Of a stretch of DNA of 38,679 nucleotides, positions 1 to 8,860 are shown piece by piece. This DNA is from Gammaproteobacteria bacterium (GTDB taxonomy: Bacteria > Pseudomonadota > Gammaproteobacteria > SZUA-140), in the NCBI GenBank assembly GCA_015488555.1, contig WFNO01000026.1, positions 1 to 38,679 on the forward strand. The letters run 5' to 3'. The number at the start of each line of letters is the position of its first letter. Position 1 is the stretch's first letter. The notes beneath the pieces were generated by a model. That model did no database searches, was not told where the DNA came from, and was given only the letters and a program-made list of their open reading frames with translations. Both the position numbers and the translations under genes were made by a program.

Positions 1-45
1 CGAGTGGATTCAGGGCGAGTGGATTCAGGGCGAGTGGATTCAGGG
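1..45. repeat. Three perfect tandem copies of the 15-bp unit CGAGTGGATTCAGGG (may continue left of the window)
   Basis: Direct reading of bases 1-45; the third copy contains the stop codon of the minus-strand LysM gene. Confidence 0.95.
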
Positions 46-1083
46 CGTGGTGAAGGTGTCGTGAATGCGCATGTCGCGCTGGGCCTCCATGACCAGGGCG
101 TAACTGACGCGCTCGAAGGTGCGCACCACCATCACGGTGCCCGCCCGCTCATTGGGCAGGCGGATCTTGCGTTTGCCGCGCGGGGCCTGAGGGTCGAAGA
201 TGGTCTCTCCGGTTTGATGGACCAGCAGCACGTGACCGGTCTCCAGGCCGTCTCGGCTGCCCTTGTCCAGCACCACGGTGTGGTATTGGCCGATGCGCGA
301 GACGCCGTCCAACACGGCGATGATGTGGCCCTCGATCTCGAAGTCGGGGGCGTGGGGCTGAAAATAGGGCTCCAGCTTCTCTTCCTCGACGATGGGAAAG
401 AGGCGGTCTCCGATGAGAATCTCGCGGCTGGTCTCGTCCAGCTGTACGGTGCTGGGATCGCCGAAGGACAGCACCTTGGCGGTGGCGATCTGCAGGGTTT
501 CGTAACCCAGGATGTCCTTGCGCTTGGCGCCCGGCGAGCGATAGGGTTTGCCGGTGCGCACCACGATGTAGGCCGTCCCCGCTTCTGGATCGAGGCCGCG
601 CACGTAGACCTTGTCGCCGCTGGCGCTTACCAGGCTGCCGCCGTCCTGGGCGACGATGTAGGGGGCCCCTTCCAGTTCCTCCGCGCTCACCACCCGCGGG
701 TAGAGCAGGAACTGGCGGATGGCCTCCATGGGGATGGTGGGGATGGCCTGTTCCAGGGGCGTGATGCGGATCTTGGGCTTGAGCTTGACCGTGGGCCGCC
801 CGCGTTCGAGGATCAGGCGCGGGCGGCCGTCGGCGCCGTACACCAGGCGGATGACGTCTCCTGGGTAGATGAGATGAGGATTGCGGATGTCGGGATTGAT
901 CTGCCAGATCTCGGGCCAGCGCCAGGGATCGCGCAGGAAACGGGCAGCGATGTCCCACAGGGTGTCGCCCTTGACCACCACGTACTCCTTGGGGTGATCG
1001 GGGTTGAGCCGCAAGGTGTCCGCCATCGCGGCGCCGCAGACGCTGAGCGCCAGCACCGCCGCCAACAACCATCGCAATGTCAT
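40..1083 (-). CDS. LysM peptidoglycan-binding domain-containing secreted protein
   Basis: Protein starting MTLRWLLAAVLALSVCGAAMA (signal peptide), then LysM 'EYVVVKGDTLWDIAARFLRDPWRWPEIWQINPDIRNPHLIYPGDVIRL'. Start trimmed from the 1179 ORF start to the ATG at 1083. Confidence 0.9.
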   Translation of the reverse strand: MTLRWLLAAVLALSVCGAAMADTLRLNPDHPKEYVVVKGDTLWDIAARFLRDPWRWPEIWQINPDIRNPHLIYPGDVIRLVYGADGRPRLILERGRPTVKLKPKIRITPLEQAIPTIPMEAIRQFLLYPRVVSAEELEGAPYIVAQDGGSLVSASGDKVYVRGLDPEAGTAYIVVRTGKPYRSPGAKRKDILGYETLQIATAKVLSFGDPSTVQLDETSREILIGDRLFPIVEEEKLEPYFQPHAPDFEIEGHIIAVLDGVSRIGQYHTVVLDKGSRDGLETGHVLLVHQTGETIFDPQAPRGKRKIRLPNERAGTVMVVRTFERVSYALVMEAQRDMRIHDTFTTP

Positions 1084-1341
1084 CGCACGCCGCCTTGTTC
1101 GTGAATCGAGTCGAGAATGGATTGTCCGCACACCCGACCGGGTAAGACCGCTCGAGTTTAGTCGATGTGTCCTGCGCACACAAAATATAGCGGGTATCGT
1201 GTAGAATCCTTTAACAGGTGGCAGGGTTGCACTGTACCGTTCTCACCTGCCGGTGCCGCATGGTGGTTCTCGGCGCGGCGCCGGGTCTGCCGGAAAGCGA
1301 TATTCCGAGACGACGTTCCAAGGAATACAAACCGGGGAACA

Positions 1342-1386
1342 ACGCCGGGGGAACACACGCCGGGGGAACACACGCCAGAGAAACGG
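1342..1386. repeat. 15-bp tandem repeat: two perfect copies of ACGCCGGGGGAACAC plus a degenerate third (ACGCCAGAGAAACGG)
   Basis: Direct reading, in the intergenic region between the divergent LysM gene and def. Confidence 0.85.
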
Positions 1387-1540
1387 ATCCCAAGAAAAGT
1401 GATCGTACAGGCAGCGGCTGCGGGCCTGGACCCGACCTGGACCCTGGCTCGAGTTTCAGTCCAAATACTGGCATCGCGGTTGCTTTCGTCAACGGATGCC
1501 TCATCGTTTGTCTTAAGTAGCACACACGACAGTTCGAAAG

Positions 1541-2044
1541 ATGGCCATACTTCACATTTTGCGCTACCCGGATCCCCGCTTGCGGAACAAGGCCGCGCCC
1601 GTAGCGAGAGTGGACGATGAGATCCGCAGGCTCATCGACGACATGCTGGAGACCATGTACCAGGCGCCCGGTATCGGACTCGCCGCGCCCCAGGTGGAGG
1701 TGAGCAAGCGTGTTATCGTCCTGGACGTCAGCGAACAACGCAATCAGCCCCTGGCGCTGATCAATCCCGAGATCGTCGCCCAGGAGGGGCGTGAGACCAT
1801 GGACGAGGGGTGCCTCTCCGTGCCCGGCATCTATGAGCCCGTGGAGCGGGCCCAGCGCGTGCGCGTCAAGGCACTGGATCGGGACGGGCGGCCTTTCGAG
1901 ATGGAGGCCGACGGCCTGCTGGGGGTCTGTATCCAGCACGAGATCGATCACCTGGAGGGGCGCCTGTTCGTGGATTACTTGACCGAGATGAAGCGGCGCC
2001 GCATCCGCAAGAAAATGGAGAAGCTGCGCCGGCACACCATGTGA
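1541..2044 (+). CDS. def: Peptide deformylase
   Basis: Motifs [25 protein letters not shown] (HExDH). Confidence 0.97.
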   Translation: MAILHILRYPDPRLRNKAAPVARVDDEIRRLIDDMLETMYQAPGIGLAAPQVEVSKRVIVLDVSEQRNQPLALINPEIVAQEGRETMDEGCLSVPGIYEPVERAQRVRVKALDRDGRPFEMEADGLLGVCIQHEIDHLEGRLFVDYLTEMKRRRIRKKMEKLRRHTM

Positions 2045-3054
2045 AGGCGCCGCGGGCAGTGACTTCCAGACTCCGCATCGTCTTCGCCGGCACGCCGCAG
2101 TTCGCGGCGGTGCCCCTGGCCGCGCTGCTGGCCCGCGATTTTTCCGTGGTCGGGGTGCTCACCCAGCCCGATCGGCCGGCGGGGCGCGGGCGCAAGCTGA
2201 GCGAGAGTCCGGTGAAGGCACTGGCCCGCACGCACCGACTGCCCCTGTTGCAGCCCGAGACCCTGCGTGACGAGGCGGTGGTGGAGGCCATCGCCGCCTG
2301 GCATCCGGATCTCATGGTGGTGGCCGCCTACGGCCTGCTCTTGCCGGCGCCGGTGCTGGCCTTGCCACGGCTCGGTTGCTTCAACATCCACGCCTCGCTC
2401 CTGCCCCGCTGGCGGGGCGCGGCACCCATCCAGCGGGCCCTGCTCGCCGGGGATCGGGAGACCGGCATCACCATCATGCAGATGGACGAGGGGCTGGACA
2501 CGGGAGACATCCTCCATCGCCTGGCCTGCCCCATCCGCGACGACGACACCGCCGCCACCCTGCACGATCGCCTGGCGGAACTGGGGGCGCGGGCCTTGCT
2601 CGAGGCCCTGGCCCTGTTGCAGGCGGACCGGCTCGAACCGCAGCCTCAGGACGAGCGGCTGGCCACCTATGCGCGCAAAGTGGAGAAGGCGGAAAGCTGG
2701 CTGGACTGGCGGCGCCCGGCACCGGAACTGGAACGCCGCGTGCGGGCCTTCGATCCCTGGCCGGTGGCCCGCACGCGACTGGGGGAGCAGCCCTTGCGCG
2801 TGTGGCGGGCCCAGGTGGCGGAGGATGCCGCTGCATCCGCCCGCCCGGGCACGGTGCTGGCGGCAGAGCGGGACGGTATCACGGTGGCGGCGGGGGAAGG
2901 CGCCTTGCGCCTGTTGGAGGTGCAGCCGCCGGGCGGGCGGCGCATGGCCTCCGCCGATTTCCTCAACGCCCGGAGCGCGGACCGCAAGGTGGAACCGGGT
3001 ACGATCCTGAGCGGTGCGCCAGAAGAAGACCTGCAGGGAAGCCCCCATTCGTGA
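2041..3054 (+). CDS. fmt: Methionyl-tRNA formyltransferase
   Basis: [50 protein letters not shown]; overlaps the def stop; GTG start (start uncertain). Confidence 0.96.
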   Translation: MKAPRAVTSRLRIVFAGTPQFAAVPLAALLARDFSVVGVLTQPDRPAGRGRKLSESPVKALARTHRLPLLQPETLRDEAVVEAIAAWHPDLMVVAAYGLLLPAPVLALPRLGCFNIHASLLPRWRGAAPIQRALLAGDRETGITIMQMDEGLDTGDILHRLACPIRDDDTAATLHDRLAELGARALLEALALLQADRLEPQPQDERLATYARKVEKAESWLDWRRPAPELERRVRAFDPWPVARTRLGEQPLRVWRAQVAEDAAASARPGTVLAAERDGITVAAGEGALRLLEVQPPGGRRMASADFLNARSADRKVEPGTILSGAPEEDLQGSPHS

Positions 3055-3064
3055 AGCGCAGCGC

Positions 3065-4366
3065 ATGAATCCGCGCGCCGCAGCGGCGCAGGTATTGCAA
3101 AAGGTCTGCGGGCGCGGCCAGCCGCTGGAGCAGGCGCTGGAGCATATCGAGGGCCAGGTGGCGGTGGCCGATCGCCCGCTGTTACAGGAACTCTGTTACG
3201 GTACCCTGCGCTGGGAACCACGCCTGCGTTTCTTCCTGCGATGCCTGTTGCGCAGGCCGCTCAAGGCACGCGACCGGGACATCGAATGGTTGCTGTTGCT
3301 GGGGTTGTATCAGTTGCTCTATCTGCGGGTGCCACCCCATGCCGCGGTGGCGGAGACGGTGGGCGCCGCCGCCGAGCTGGACCGGGGCTGGCTCAAAGGG
3401 CTGGTGAACGCCGTGCTGCGCAATTTCCAGCGTCGCCGCGAGACCTTGCTGGCCGCGGCGGCGGCCGACGAGGAAGCGGCGCATGCCCACCCGCGCTGGC
3501 TGATCGAACGTTTGCGCCGGGACTGGCCCCGAGATTGGGCGGCCATCCTGGCGGCCAACAACGAACGGCCACCCATGGCCCTGCGCGTCAACCGCTTGCG
3601 CTCGAGCCGAGAGGACTATCTCGTTCAGTTGCAGGCGGCGGGCCTGCACGCACGTCCCCTGCCGCACACGCCCGCGGGCGTGATCCTGGAGCAGGCCGTG
3701 GACGTGACGCGGTTGCCCGGTTTCGCCACGGGCTGGGTGTCGGTGCAGGATGGCGCGGCGCAACTGGCCGCCCCTCTGCTGGATCTGCGGCCCGGCTTGC
3801 GGGTGCTGGACGCCTGCGCCGCCCCCGGCGGCAAGACCGGGCACATCCTGGAGTGTGAACCGGCCCTGGAGGAGGTGGTGGCGCTGGACCTGGACGCCGG
3901 ACGCTGCGCCAGGATCCGCGACAATCTGCGGCGGCTGGGCCTGCACGCACGGGTGTTGTGCGGTGATGCCACCGCGCCCGAGTCCTGGTGGGACGGCCGT
4001 CCTTTCCAGCGCATCCTGCTCGATGCGCCGTGCACGGCCACCGGGGTCTTGCGCCGCCACCCGGACATCAAATGCCGGCGCCGTCCCGCGCACGTGGAGC
4101 GGATCCAGGCCGTGCAGGATCGACTGTTGCGGGCCTTGTGGCCCTTGCTCGACGGAGGCGGTATGCTGTTGTATGCCACCTGTTCGGTGTTGCCGCAGGA
4201 GAATGCGGACCGCATCACCGCCTTTCTCGCCGAACACGCCGATGCTCGCGCACACGTCTTGGCGGGACCCTGGGGACGGGTGTCCGGTCCGGGGCGGCAG
4301 ATCCTGCCCGGCGAAGACGAGATGGATGGATTCTACTATGCCGCATTGTACAAAGAAGGCCGGTAG
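3065..4366 (+). CDS. rsmB: 16S rRNA (cytosine(967)-C(5))-methyltransferase
   Basis: NusB-like N-terminus; DACAAPGGKTGHILE, DAPCTATGVLRRHPDIK, YATCSVLPQEN; synteny def-fmt-rsmB. Confidence 0.96.
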   Translation: MNPRAAAAQVLQKVCGRGQPLEQALEHIEGQVAVADRPLLQELCYGTLRWEPRLRFFLRCLLRRPLKARDRDIEWLLLLGLYQLLYLRVPPHAAVAETVGAAAELDRGWLKGLVNAVLRNFQRRRETLLAAAAADEEAAHAHPRWLIERLRRDWPRDWAAILAANNERPPMALRVNRLRSSREDYLVQLQAAGLHARPLPHTPAGVILEQAVDVTRLPGFATGWVSVQDGAAQLAAPLLDLRPGLRVLDACAAPGGKTGHILECEPALEEVVALDLDAGRCARIRDNLRRLGLHARVLCGDATAPESWWDGRPFQRILLDAPCTATGVLRRHPDIKCRRRPAHVERIQAVQDRLLRALWPLLDGGGMLLYATCSVLPQENADRITAFLAEHADARAHVLAGPWGRVSGPGRQILPGEDEMDGFYYAALYKEGR

Positions 4367-4435
4367 AAGGCGGCCGGGCGCGCCGCCGGGCACGCCAACA
4401 TCAAGATCAGCATCAATATCGCTCTCAGGATCGGC

Positions 4436-5065
4436 ATGAGGTGTGAGGGTGTGAACGCGTGGCACGTGGCGGCGGCCGGCCAGAGCGCCGGCAGGCGATG
4501 GCGGGCGGGACGATCCTGGTGGGGCGTGGTGTGGGCCTTGCCGTGGCTGCTGTGGCCTGGCTCCGCTGTGGCCGAGGAGGCCATCGAGATCCGCAGCGTG
4601 AACGTGGAGCTGGTGGACGAGGTGCTCTATCTCAATGCGGCCATCACCTATCGGTTGGCGCCGTCCCTGGTGGACGCCCTGCACGAGGGGGTGCCGCTCA
4701 CCTTCCTCCTGGAGATCGAAATCGTCCGCCCGCGACCCTATTGGGTGGACGACGTGGTGGCCCACCTCCAGCAACGCTATCGCCTGGAATACCACGCCCT
4801 CACCCGCCAGTATCTCCTGACCAACGTCAACAGTGGCTCCCAGTTCCGCTTCCCGTCGCTGGAGGCGGCGGTGTCGGTGCTGGGTACCGTGGTACGCCTG
4901 CCGCTGGTGGACCGCAATCTCCTGGCCCGTGACCAGGACTACTACGGCCGCCTGCAAGTACTGTTGGACGAAGAGGCTTTGCCGGTGCCGTTGCGCCTGT
5001 TGTCCTATTTCTCCGCCGATTGGCGCCTGCAGAGCGCGTTGTACACATGGCAGTTCCACTTGTGA
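4436..5065 (+). CDS. DUF4390 family protein, probable secreted or periplasmic
   Basis: N-terminal signal-like segment WGVVWALPWLLWPGSAVAEEA; ~190-residue domain; position between rsmB and ntrY-like gene matches the usual DUF4390 context. Confidence 0.8.
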   Translation: MRCEGVNAWHVAAAGQSAGRRWRAGRSWWGVVWALPWLLWPGSAVAEEAIEIRSVNVELVDEVLYLNAAITYRLAPSLVDALHEGVPLTFLLEIEIVRPRPYWVDDVVAHLQQRYRLEYHALTRQYLLTNVNSGSQFRFPSLEAAVSVLGTVVRLPLVDRNLLARDQDYYGRLQVLLDEEALPVPLRLLSYFSADWRLQSALYTWQFHL

Positions 5066-7368
5066 AACGCCTCAGCAGCGGCATCGCCCCGGTGGTGATG
5101 CTGTTCATATTGCTCGTCGTCTCGCTGTATCTGATGAGCGCCGCCACCGAGAACTCGGAGCGCTTCGGCCGCATCTATCTCACCTTGCTGTTCATCAACA
5201 TCATGGCGCTGATCCTGCTGCTGGTGTTGATCGGTGCCAACCTGGTGCGGCTGGTGCGCCAGTATCGCAGCGGCGCCACCGGTTCGCGCCTCACCCTGCG
5301 GCTCATGGTGGTGTTCGTGGTCATCGCCCTGGCTCCGGTGTCGGTGGTCTACTATTTCTCCCTGCAGTTCATCCAGCGCGGCATCGACAGCTGGTTCGAC
5401 GTGCACATCGAGCAGGCCTTCGAAGACGCCCTGGCCTTGAGTCGCGATTCCCTGGACGAGCGCAAGCGCGAATATCTGCGCCGCACCCAGGCCATCGTCG
5501 ACGAGATTTCCCTGCTGCCCGACGAACAGTTGGCGCTGGTGCTGGACGACCTGCGGGCGCGTTTCGAGGCCGACGAACTCACCCTGCTCACCGGCGTCGA
5601 TCACATCATCGCCTTCAGCAGCCGTGATCCCACCCGTCTGTTGCCCGACCTACCGGCCGAGGAGATCCTGTTGCAGGTCCTGCAGCGCGGCGACTACATC
5701 GGCGCCGATGCCCTGGGACAGCGCGGATTGCACATGCGCGTGGTGTTGGCCCTGCCCGGCGGCAACGGCACGGCCGGCAAGCGCCTGCTCAATGCCCTCT
5801 ATCCCTTCTCCCAGGAAGTGCAGAGGCGCGCCCACAGCGTTCAGGATGCCTATCAGCGCTACCAGCAGCTCACCTATCTGCGCAAGCCGCTCAAGTTCAG
5901 CTTCGTGCTCACCTTGTCCCTGGTGCTGCTCATGAGCCTGTTGTTCGCGGTATGGGCGGCCTTCTATTCCGCGCGCCGCCTGGTGGCGCCCATCCGGGCG
6001 CTGGCCATCGGCACCCGGGCGGTGGCCAGCGGGGACTACGACCGGCGCCTGCCCCAGCACTCCAGCGATGAGCTGGGTTTTCTGGTGCGGTCCTTCAACG
6101 AGATGACGCAGAAGATCGCCCAGGCCCGCGCCGAGGTGGAGCGCAGCCAGCAGGAGGCGGAGGGCGAGCGGGCCTATCTGCGCGCGGTGCTGGGGCGCCT
6201 GTCCTCCGGAGTCCTGACGCTGGATCACGGACATGTCATTCACACCGCCAATCCCGCCGCCAGTCAGATCCTGGGCGTGGACCTGCAGCGCTACGTGGGG
6301 CGTCCCCTGGCGGAAGTGGGGGCGGCCACGCGCTATCTCGGGCACTTCGTCGAGGCCCTGGAGCGGCAGCTGGAGAGCGGCCGCGAGTGGCGCCAGGAGA
6401 TCAACCTGTTCGGCGCCGGCGGGCGCCAAGTGCTGATGTGCAGCGGGACCACGCTGCCGCCGGAGGGCGGCCGCCCGGCCGGCCATGTGATCGTGGTCGA
6501 GGACATCACCGCCCTGGTCCAAGCCCAGCGCGACGCCGCCTGGGGCGAGGTGGCACGCCGCCTCGCCCACGAGATCAAGAATCCGCTGACGCCCATCCGC
6601 CTGTCGGCCGAACGGCTGCGTCACAAGTACCTGGGCAAGATGAGCCCCGAGGACGGCGAGGTACTGAAGCGCTCCACCCACACCATCGTGCAACAAGTGG
6701 AAGTGATGAAGGAGATGGTGAAGGCCTTTTCCGAGTACGCCCGCACGCCCAAGCTGGAGTTGCGGCCGCACGACCTCAACACCCTGGTCAACGAGGTGCT
6801 GGACCTGTATCGCGGTGACGAGGAGCGGATCCGGTTCGTGACCGAGCTGGCCGCCGATCTGCCTCCCGTGGAGCTGGACAGCGGACGTATGCGACAGCTG
6901 CTCCACAATCTCATCAAAAATTCCCAGGAGGCCGCCGGGGAGCGGGGGTGCGAGGTCCGTATCCGCACGCGTCTGGTGGAGGACACCGGCCTGAAGATGG
7001 TGGAATTGGAGGTACGGGACAATGGACCGGGCATTCCCGAGGAGATGATGGGGCGTTTCTTCGAGCCCTATGTCACCAGCAAACCCAAGGGCAGCGGTTT
7101 GGGTCTGGCCATCGTCAAGAAGATCGTAGAAGAACACGGCGGGCTCATCCAGGCCCGTAATCCTGCCGGGGGCGGCGCCGCCATCGTCGTGCGCCTGCCG
7201 CTGGAGAGCCCGCTGTTGCATCCGCAACCGCATCCGCAGGCAGCGGAGCGCGGGCTGGGCGCGGCAGCCCTGCCGGACCCGGCACAGGAGGACGAGGCCC
7301 AAGACGAGGCCCAAGACAGGGCCCAAGGCAAGGCCCAAGGTAATTCTGGGGGGAGGAAGGCGGGATGA
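5047..7368 (+). CDS. NtrY-like membrane sensor histidine kinase (TM, HAMP, PAS, HisKA, HATPase)
   Basis: Multiple N-terminal TMs; HAMP 'RRLVAPIRALAIGTRAVASGDYDRRLP'; H-box 'EVARRLAHEIKNPLTPIRLSAERL'; N/G boxes 'LLHNLIKNSQEAA', 'VRDNGPGIPEEM', 'KGSGLGLAIVKKIVEEHGG'. Confidence 0.93.
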   Translation: MAVPLVKRLSSGIAPVVMLFILLVVSLYLMSAATENSERFGRIYLTLLFINIMALILLLVLIGANLVRLVRQYRSGATGSRLTLRLMVVFVVIALAPVSVVYYFSLQFIQRGIDSWFDVHIEQAFEDALALSRDSLDERKREYLRRTQAIVDEISLLPDEQLALVLDDLRARFEADELTLLTGVDHIIAFSSRDPTRLLPDLPAEEILLQVLQRGDYIGADALGQRGLHMRVVLALPGGNGTAGKRLLNALYPFSQEVQRRAHSVQDAYQRYQQLTYLRKPLKFSFVLTLSLVLLMSLLFAVWAAFYSARRLVAPIRALAIGTRAVASGDYDRRLPQHSSDELGFLVRSFNEMTQKIAQARAEVERSQQEAEGERAYLRAVLGRLSSGVLTLDHGHVIHTANPAASQILGVDLQRYVGRPLAEVGAATRYLGHFVEALERQLESGREWRQEINLFGAGGRQVLMCSGTTLPPEGGRPAGHVIVVEDITALVQAQRDAAWGEVARRLAHEIKNPLTPIRLSAERLRHKYLGKMSPEDGEVLKRSTHTIVQQVEVMKEMVKAFSEYARTPKLELRPHDLNTLVNEVLDLYRGDEERIRFVTELAADLPPVELDSGRMRQLLHNLIKNSQEAAGERGCEVRIRTRLVEDTGLKMVELEVRDNGPGIPEEMMGRFFEPYVTSKPKGSGLGLAIVKKIVEEHGGLIQARNPAGGGAAIVVRLPLESPLLHPQPHPQAAERGLGAAALPDPAQEDEAQDEAQDRAQGKAQGNSGGRKAG
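7294..7341. repeat. Four copies of a 12-bp coding tandem repeat (GAGGCCCAAGAC-like) at the 3' end of the kinase gene
   Basis: Direct reading; encodes EAQD-EAQD-RAQG-KAQG. Confidence 0.9.
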
Positions 7369-8708
7369 CCGCACCCTACATCCTGGTGGTGGACGACGAA
7401 CCGGACATCCGCCAGCTGGTCAAGGAGATCCTGGAGGACGAGGGCTACGAGGTGGGCGTGGCCCAGGACGCCGCCCATGTCCGCACGGCTCTGCGCCAGC
7501 GCCGCCCCGACCTGATTCTGCTCGACGTCTGGCTCCCCGACGGCGACGGTGTCACCCTGCTCAAGGAATGGTCGGTCGATCAGGGGCTGCAGGTTCCGGT
7601 GATCATGATCTCCGGTCACGGCACCGTGGAGACCGCGGTGGAGGCCACCCGGCTGGGGGCCTACGACTTCGTGGAGAAGCCCCTGTCTCTGTCCAAGCTG
7701 CTGCTGGTGGTGCAGCGGGCCCTGGAGGCCGACCGCCTGCAGCGCGAGAACCTTGGCCTGCGCAAGTATTTCCAGCCCTTCGTGGAACCCATCGGCAGTA
7801 GCGCCGCGCTGGAGACCCTGCGCGAGCAGGTGCGCCGCATCGCCCAGCACAACGCCCACGTGCTGATCACCGGGGAACCGGGCAGCGGTAAGGAGCTGTT
7901 CGCCCGCTATCTGCACCATTGCAGCCCGCGCGCAGAGCGGCCCTTCGTGGAAGTGGGCGTGGCCGCCGTGGCCGGCGAGGATGCGGTACAGGAGCTGTTC
8001 GGCAGCGAGGCGGGCGGACAAATCCATTACGGTTACCTGGAACAGGCCCACGGCGGCACCCTGTTCTTCAGCGAGGTGGCGGACATGACGCCCGCCTTGC
8101 AGGCCCGGCTCCTGGAGGTCCTGGAGAATCGCAGCTTCGTGCGCGCCGGGGGCAGCGGGCCGGTGGAACTCGACGTGCGCGTGGTGGCTGCTACCCATCA
8201 CGATCTGGAGGAGGAGGTACGCAGCGGCCGTTTCCGCGAGGCTCTGTATTACCAGCTCAACGTGGTGCCGCTGCACATCCCGCCCCTGCGCGAACACAGC
8301 GGGGACGTGCCGGAGCTGCTGGCCCATTTCGTCTCCGTCTTCGTCGACCAGGAGGGCCTCCCGGCGCGGCGTTTCAGCGAAGCGGCCGTGCGCCGGTTGT
8401 GCCAGTATCACTGGCCGGGCAACGTGCGTGAATTGAAGAATCTCGTACAGCGCCTGCTGATCCTGGGCCGGGGCGAGGAGATCGGGCTGGAGGACGTGGA
8501 AGTGGCCCTGGGCATGCGCGCCAAGGGGGTGGCCGAGATCCCCATCGAGTTCGACGCCCCGCTGCGCGCCGCGCGCAAGCAGTTCGAGAGGGCCTATTTC
8601 GAGTACCAGCTGGGGGTGGCCGGCGGCAACATCAGTAAGGTGGCCCAGGTGGCGGGTATCGAACGCACCCATCTCTATCGCAAGCTGCGCGAACTGGGAC
8701 TCAAATAG
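7365..8708 (+). CDS. NtrX-like response regulator: receiver, degenerate AAA+ sigma54-activator domain, Fis-type HTH
   Basis: Receiver 'ILVVDDEPDIRQLV...LDVWLP'; Walker A 'GEPGSGKELFARYLH'; 'CQYHWPGNVRELKN'; C-terminal 'GGNISKVAQVAGIERTHLYRKLRELGLK'; overlaps the kinase stop. Confidence 0.93.
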   Translation: MTAPYILVVDDEPDIRQLVKEILEDEGYEVGVAQDAAHVRTALRQRRPDLILLDVWLPDGDGVTLLKEWSVDQGLQVPVIMISGHGTVETAVEATRLGAYDFVEKPLSLSKLLLVVQRALEADRLQRENLGLRKYFQPFVEPIGSSAALETLREQVRRIAQHNAHVLITGEPGSGKELFARYLHHCSPRAERPFVEVGVAAVAGEDAVQELFGSEAGGQIHYGYLEQAHGGTLFFSEVADMTPALQARLLEVLENRSFVRAGGSGPVELDVRVVAATHHDLEEEVRSGRFREALYYQLNVVPLHIPPLREHSGDVPELLAHFVSVFVDQEGLPARRFSEAAVRRLCQYHWPGNVRELKNLVQRLLILGRGEEIGLEDVEVALGMRAKGVAEIPIEFDAPLRAARKQFERAYFEYQLGVAGGNISKVAQVAGIERTHLYRKLRELGLK

Positions 8709-8806
8709 CGCAGCGGCCGGCAAGGCGGGTGGGGGCGCGCGGACAGGGACAAACGGTGTTGTACAATGGGCCTGCGCCGCCGGCACGCGGTGCGGACACG
8801 AACGAT

Positions 8807-8827
8807 CTTGGTAAACATCCTTGGTAA
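8807..8827. repeat. Two copies of CTTGGTAA at 13-bp spacing upstream of trkA
   Basis: Direct reading of 'CTTGGTAAACATCCTTGGTAA', 34-54 bp before the trkA ATG. Confidence 0.7.
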
Positions 8828-8860
8828 TTATCGGGGCAACGATCCGGGTGGGGAGGGATC

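Noticed and set aside
3182-5059. 625-aa minus-strand ORF spanning rsmB and DUF4390
   Set aside because: Antisense shadow of two well-supported plus-strand genes; no recognisable domains.
5650-8786. Long minus-strand ORFs (574 and 572 aa) antisense to the NtrY/NtrX-like genes
   Set aside because: GC-bias shadow ORFs without domain-like composition.
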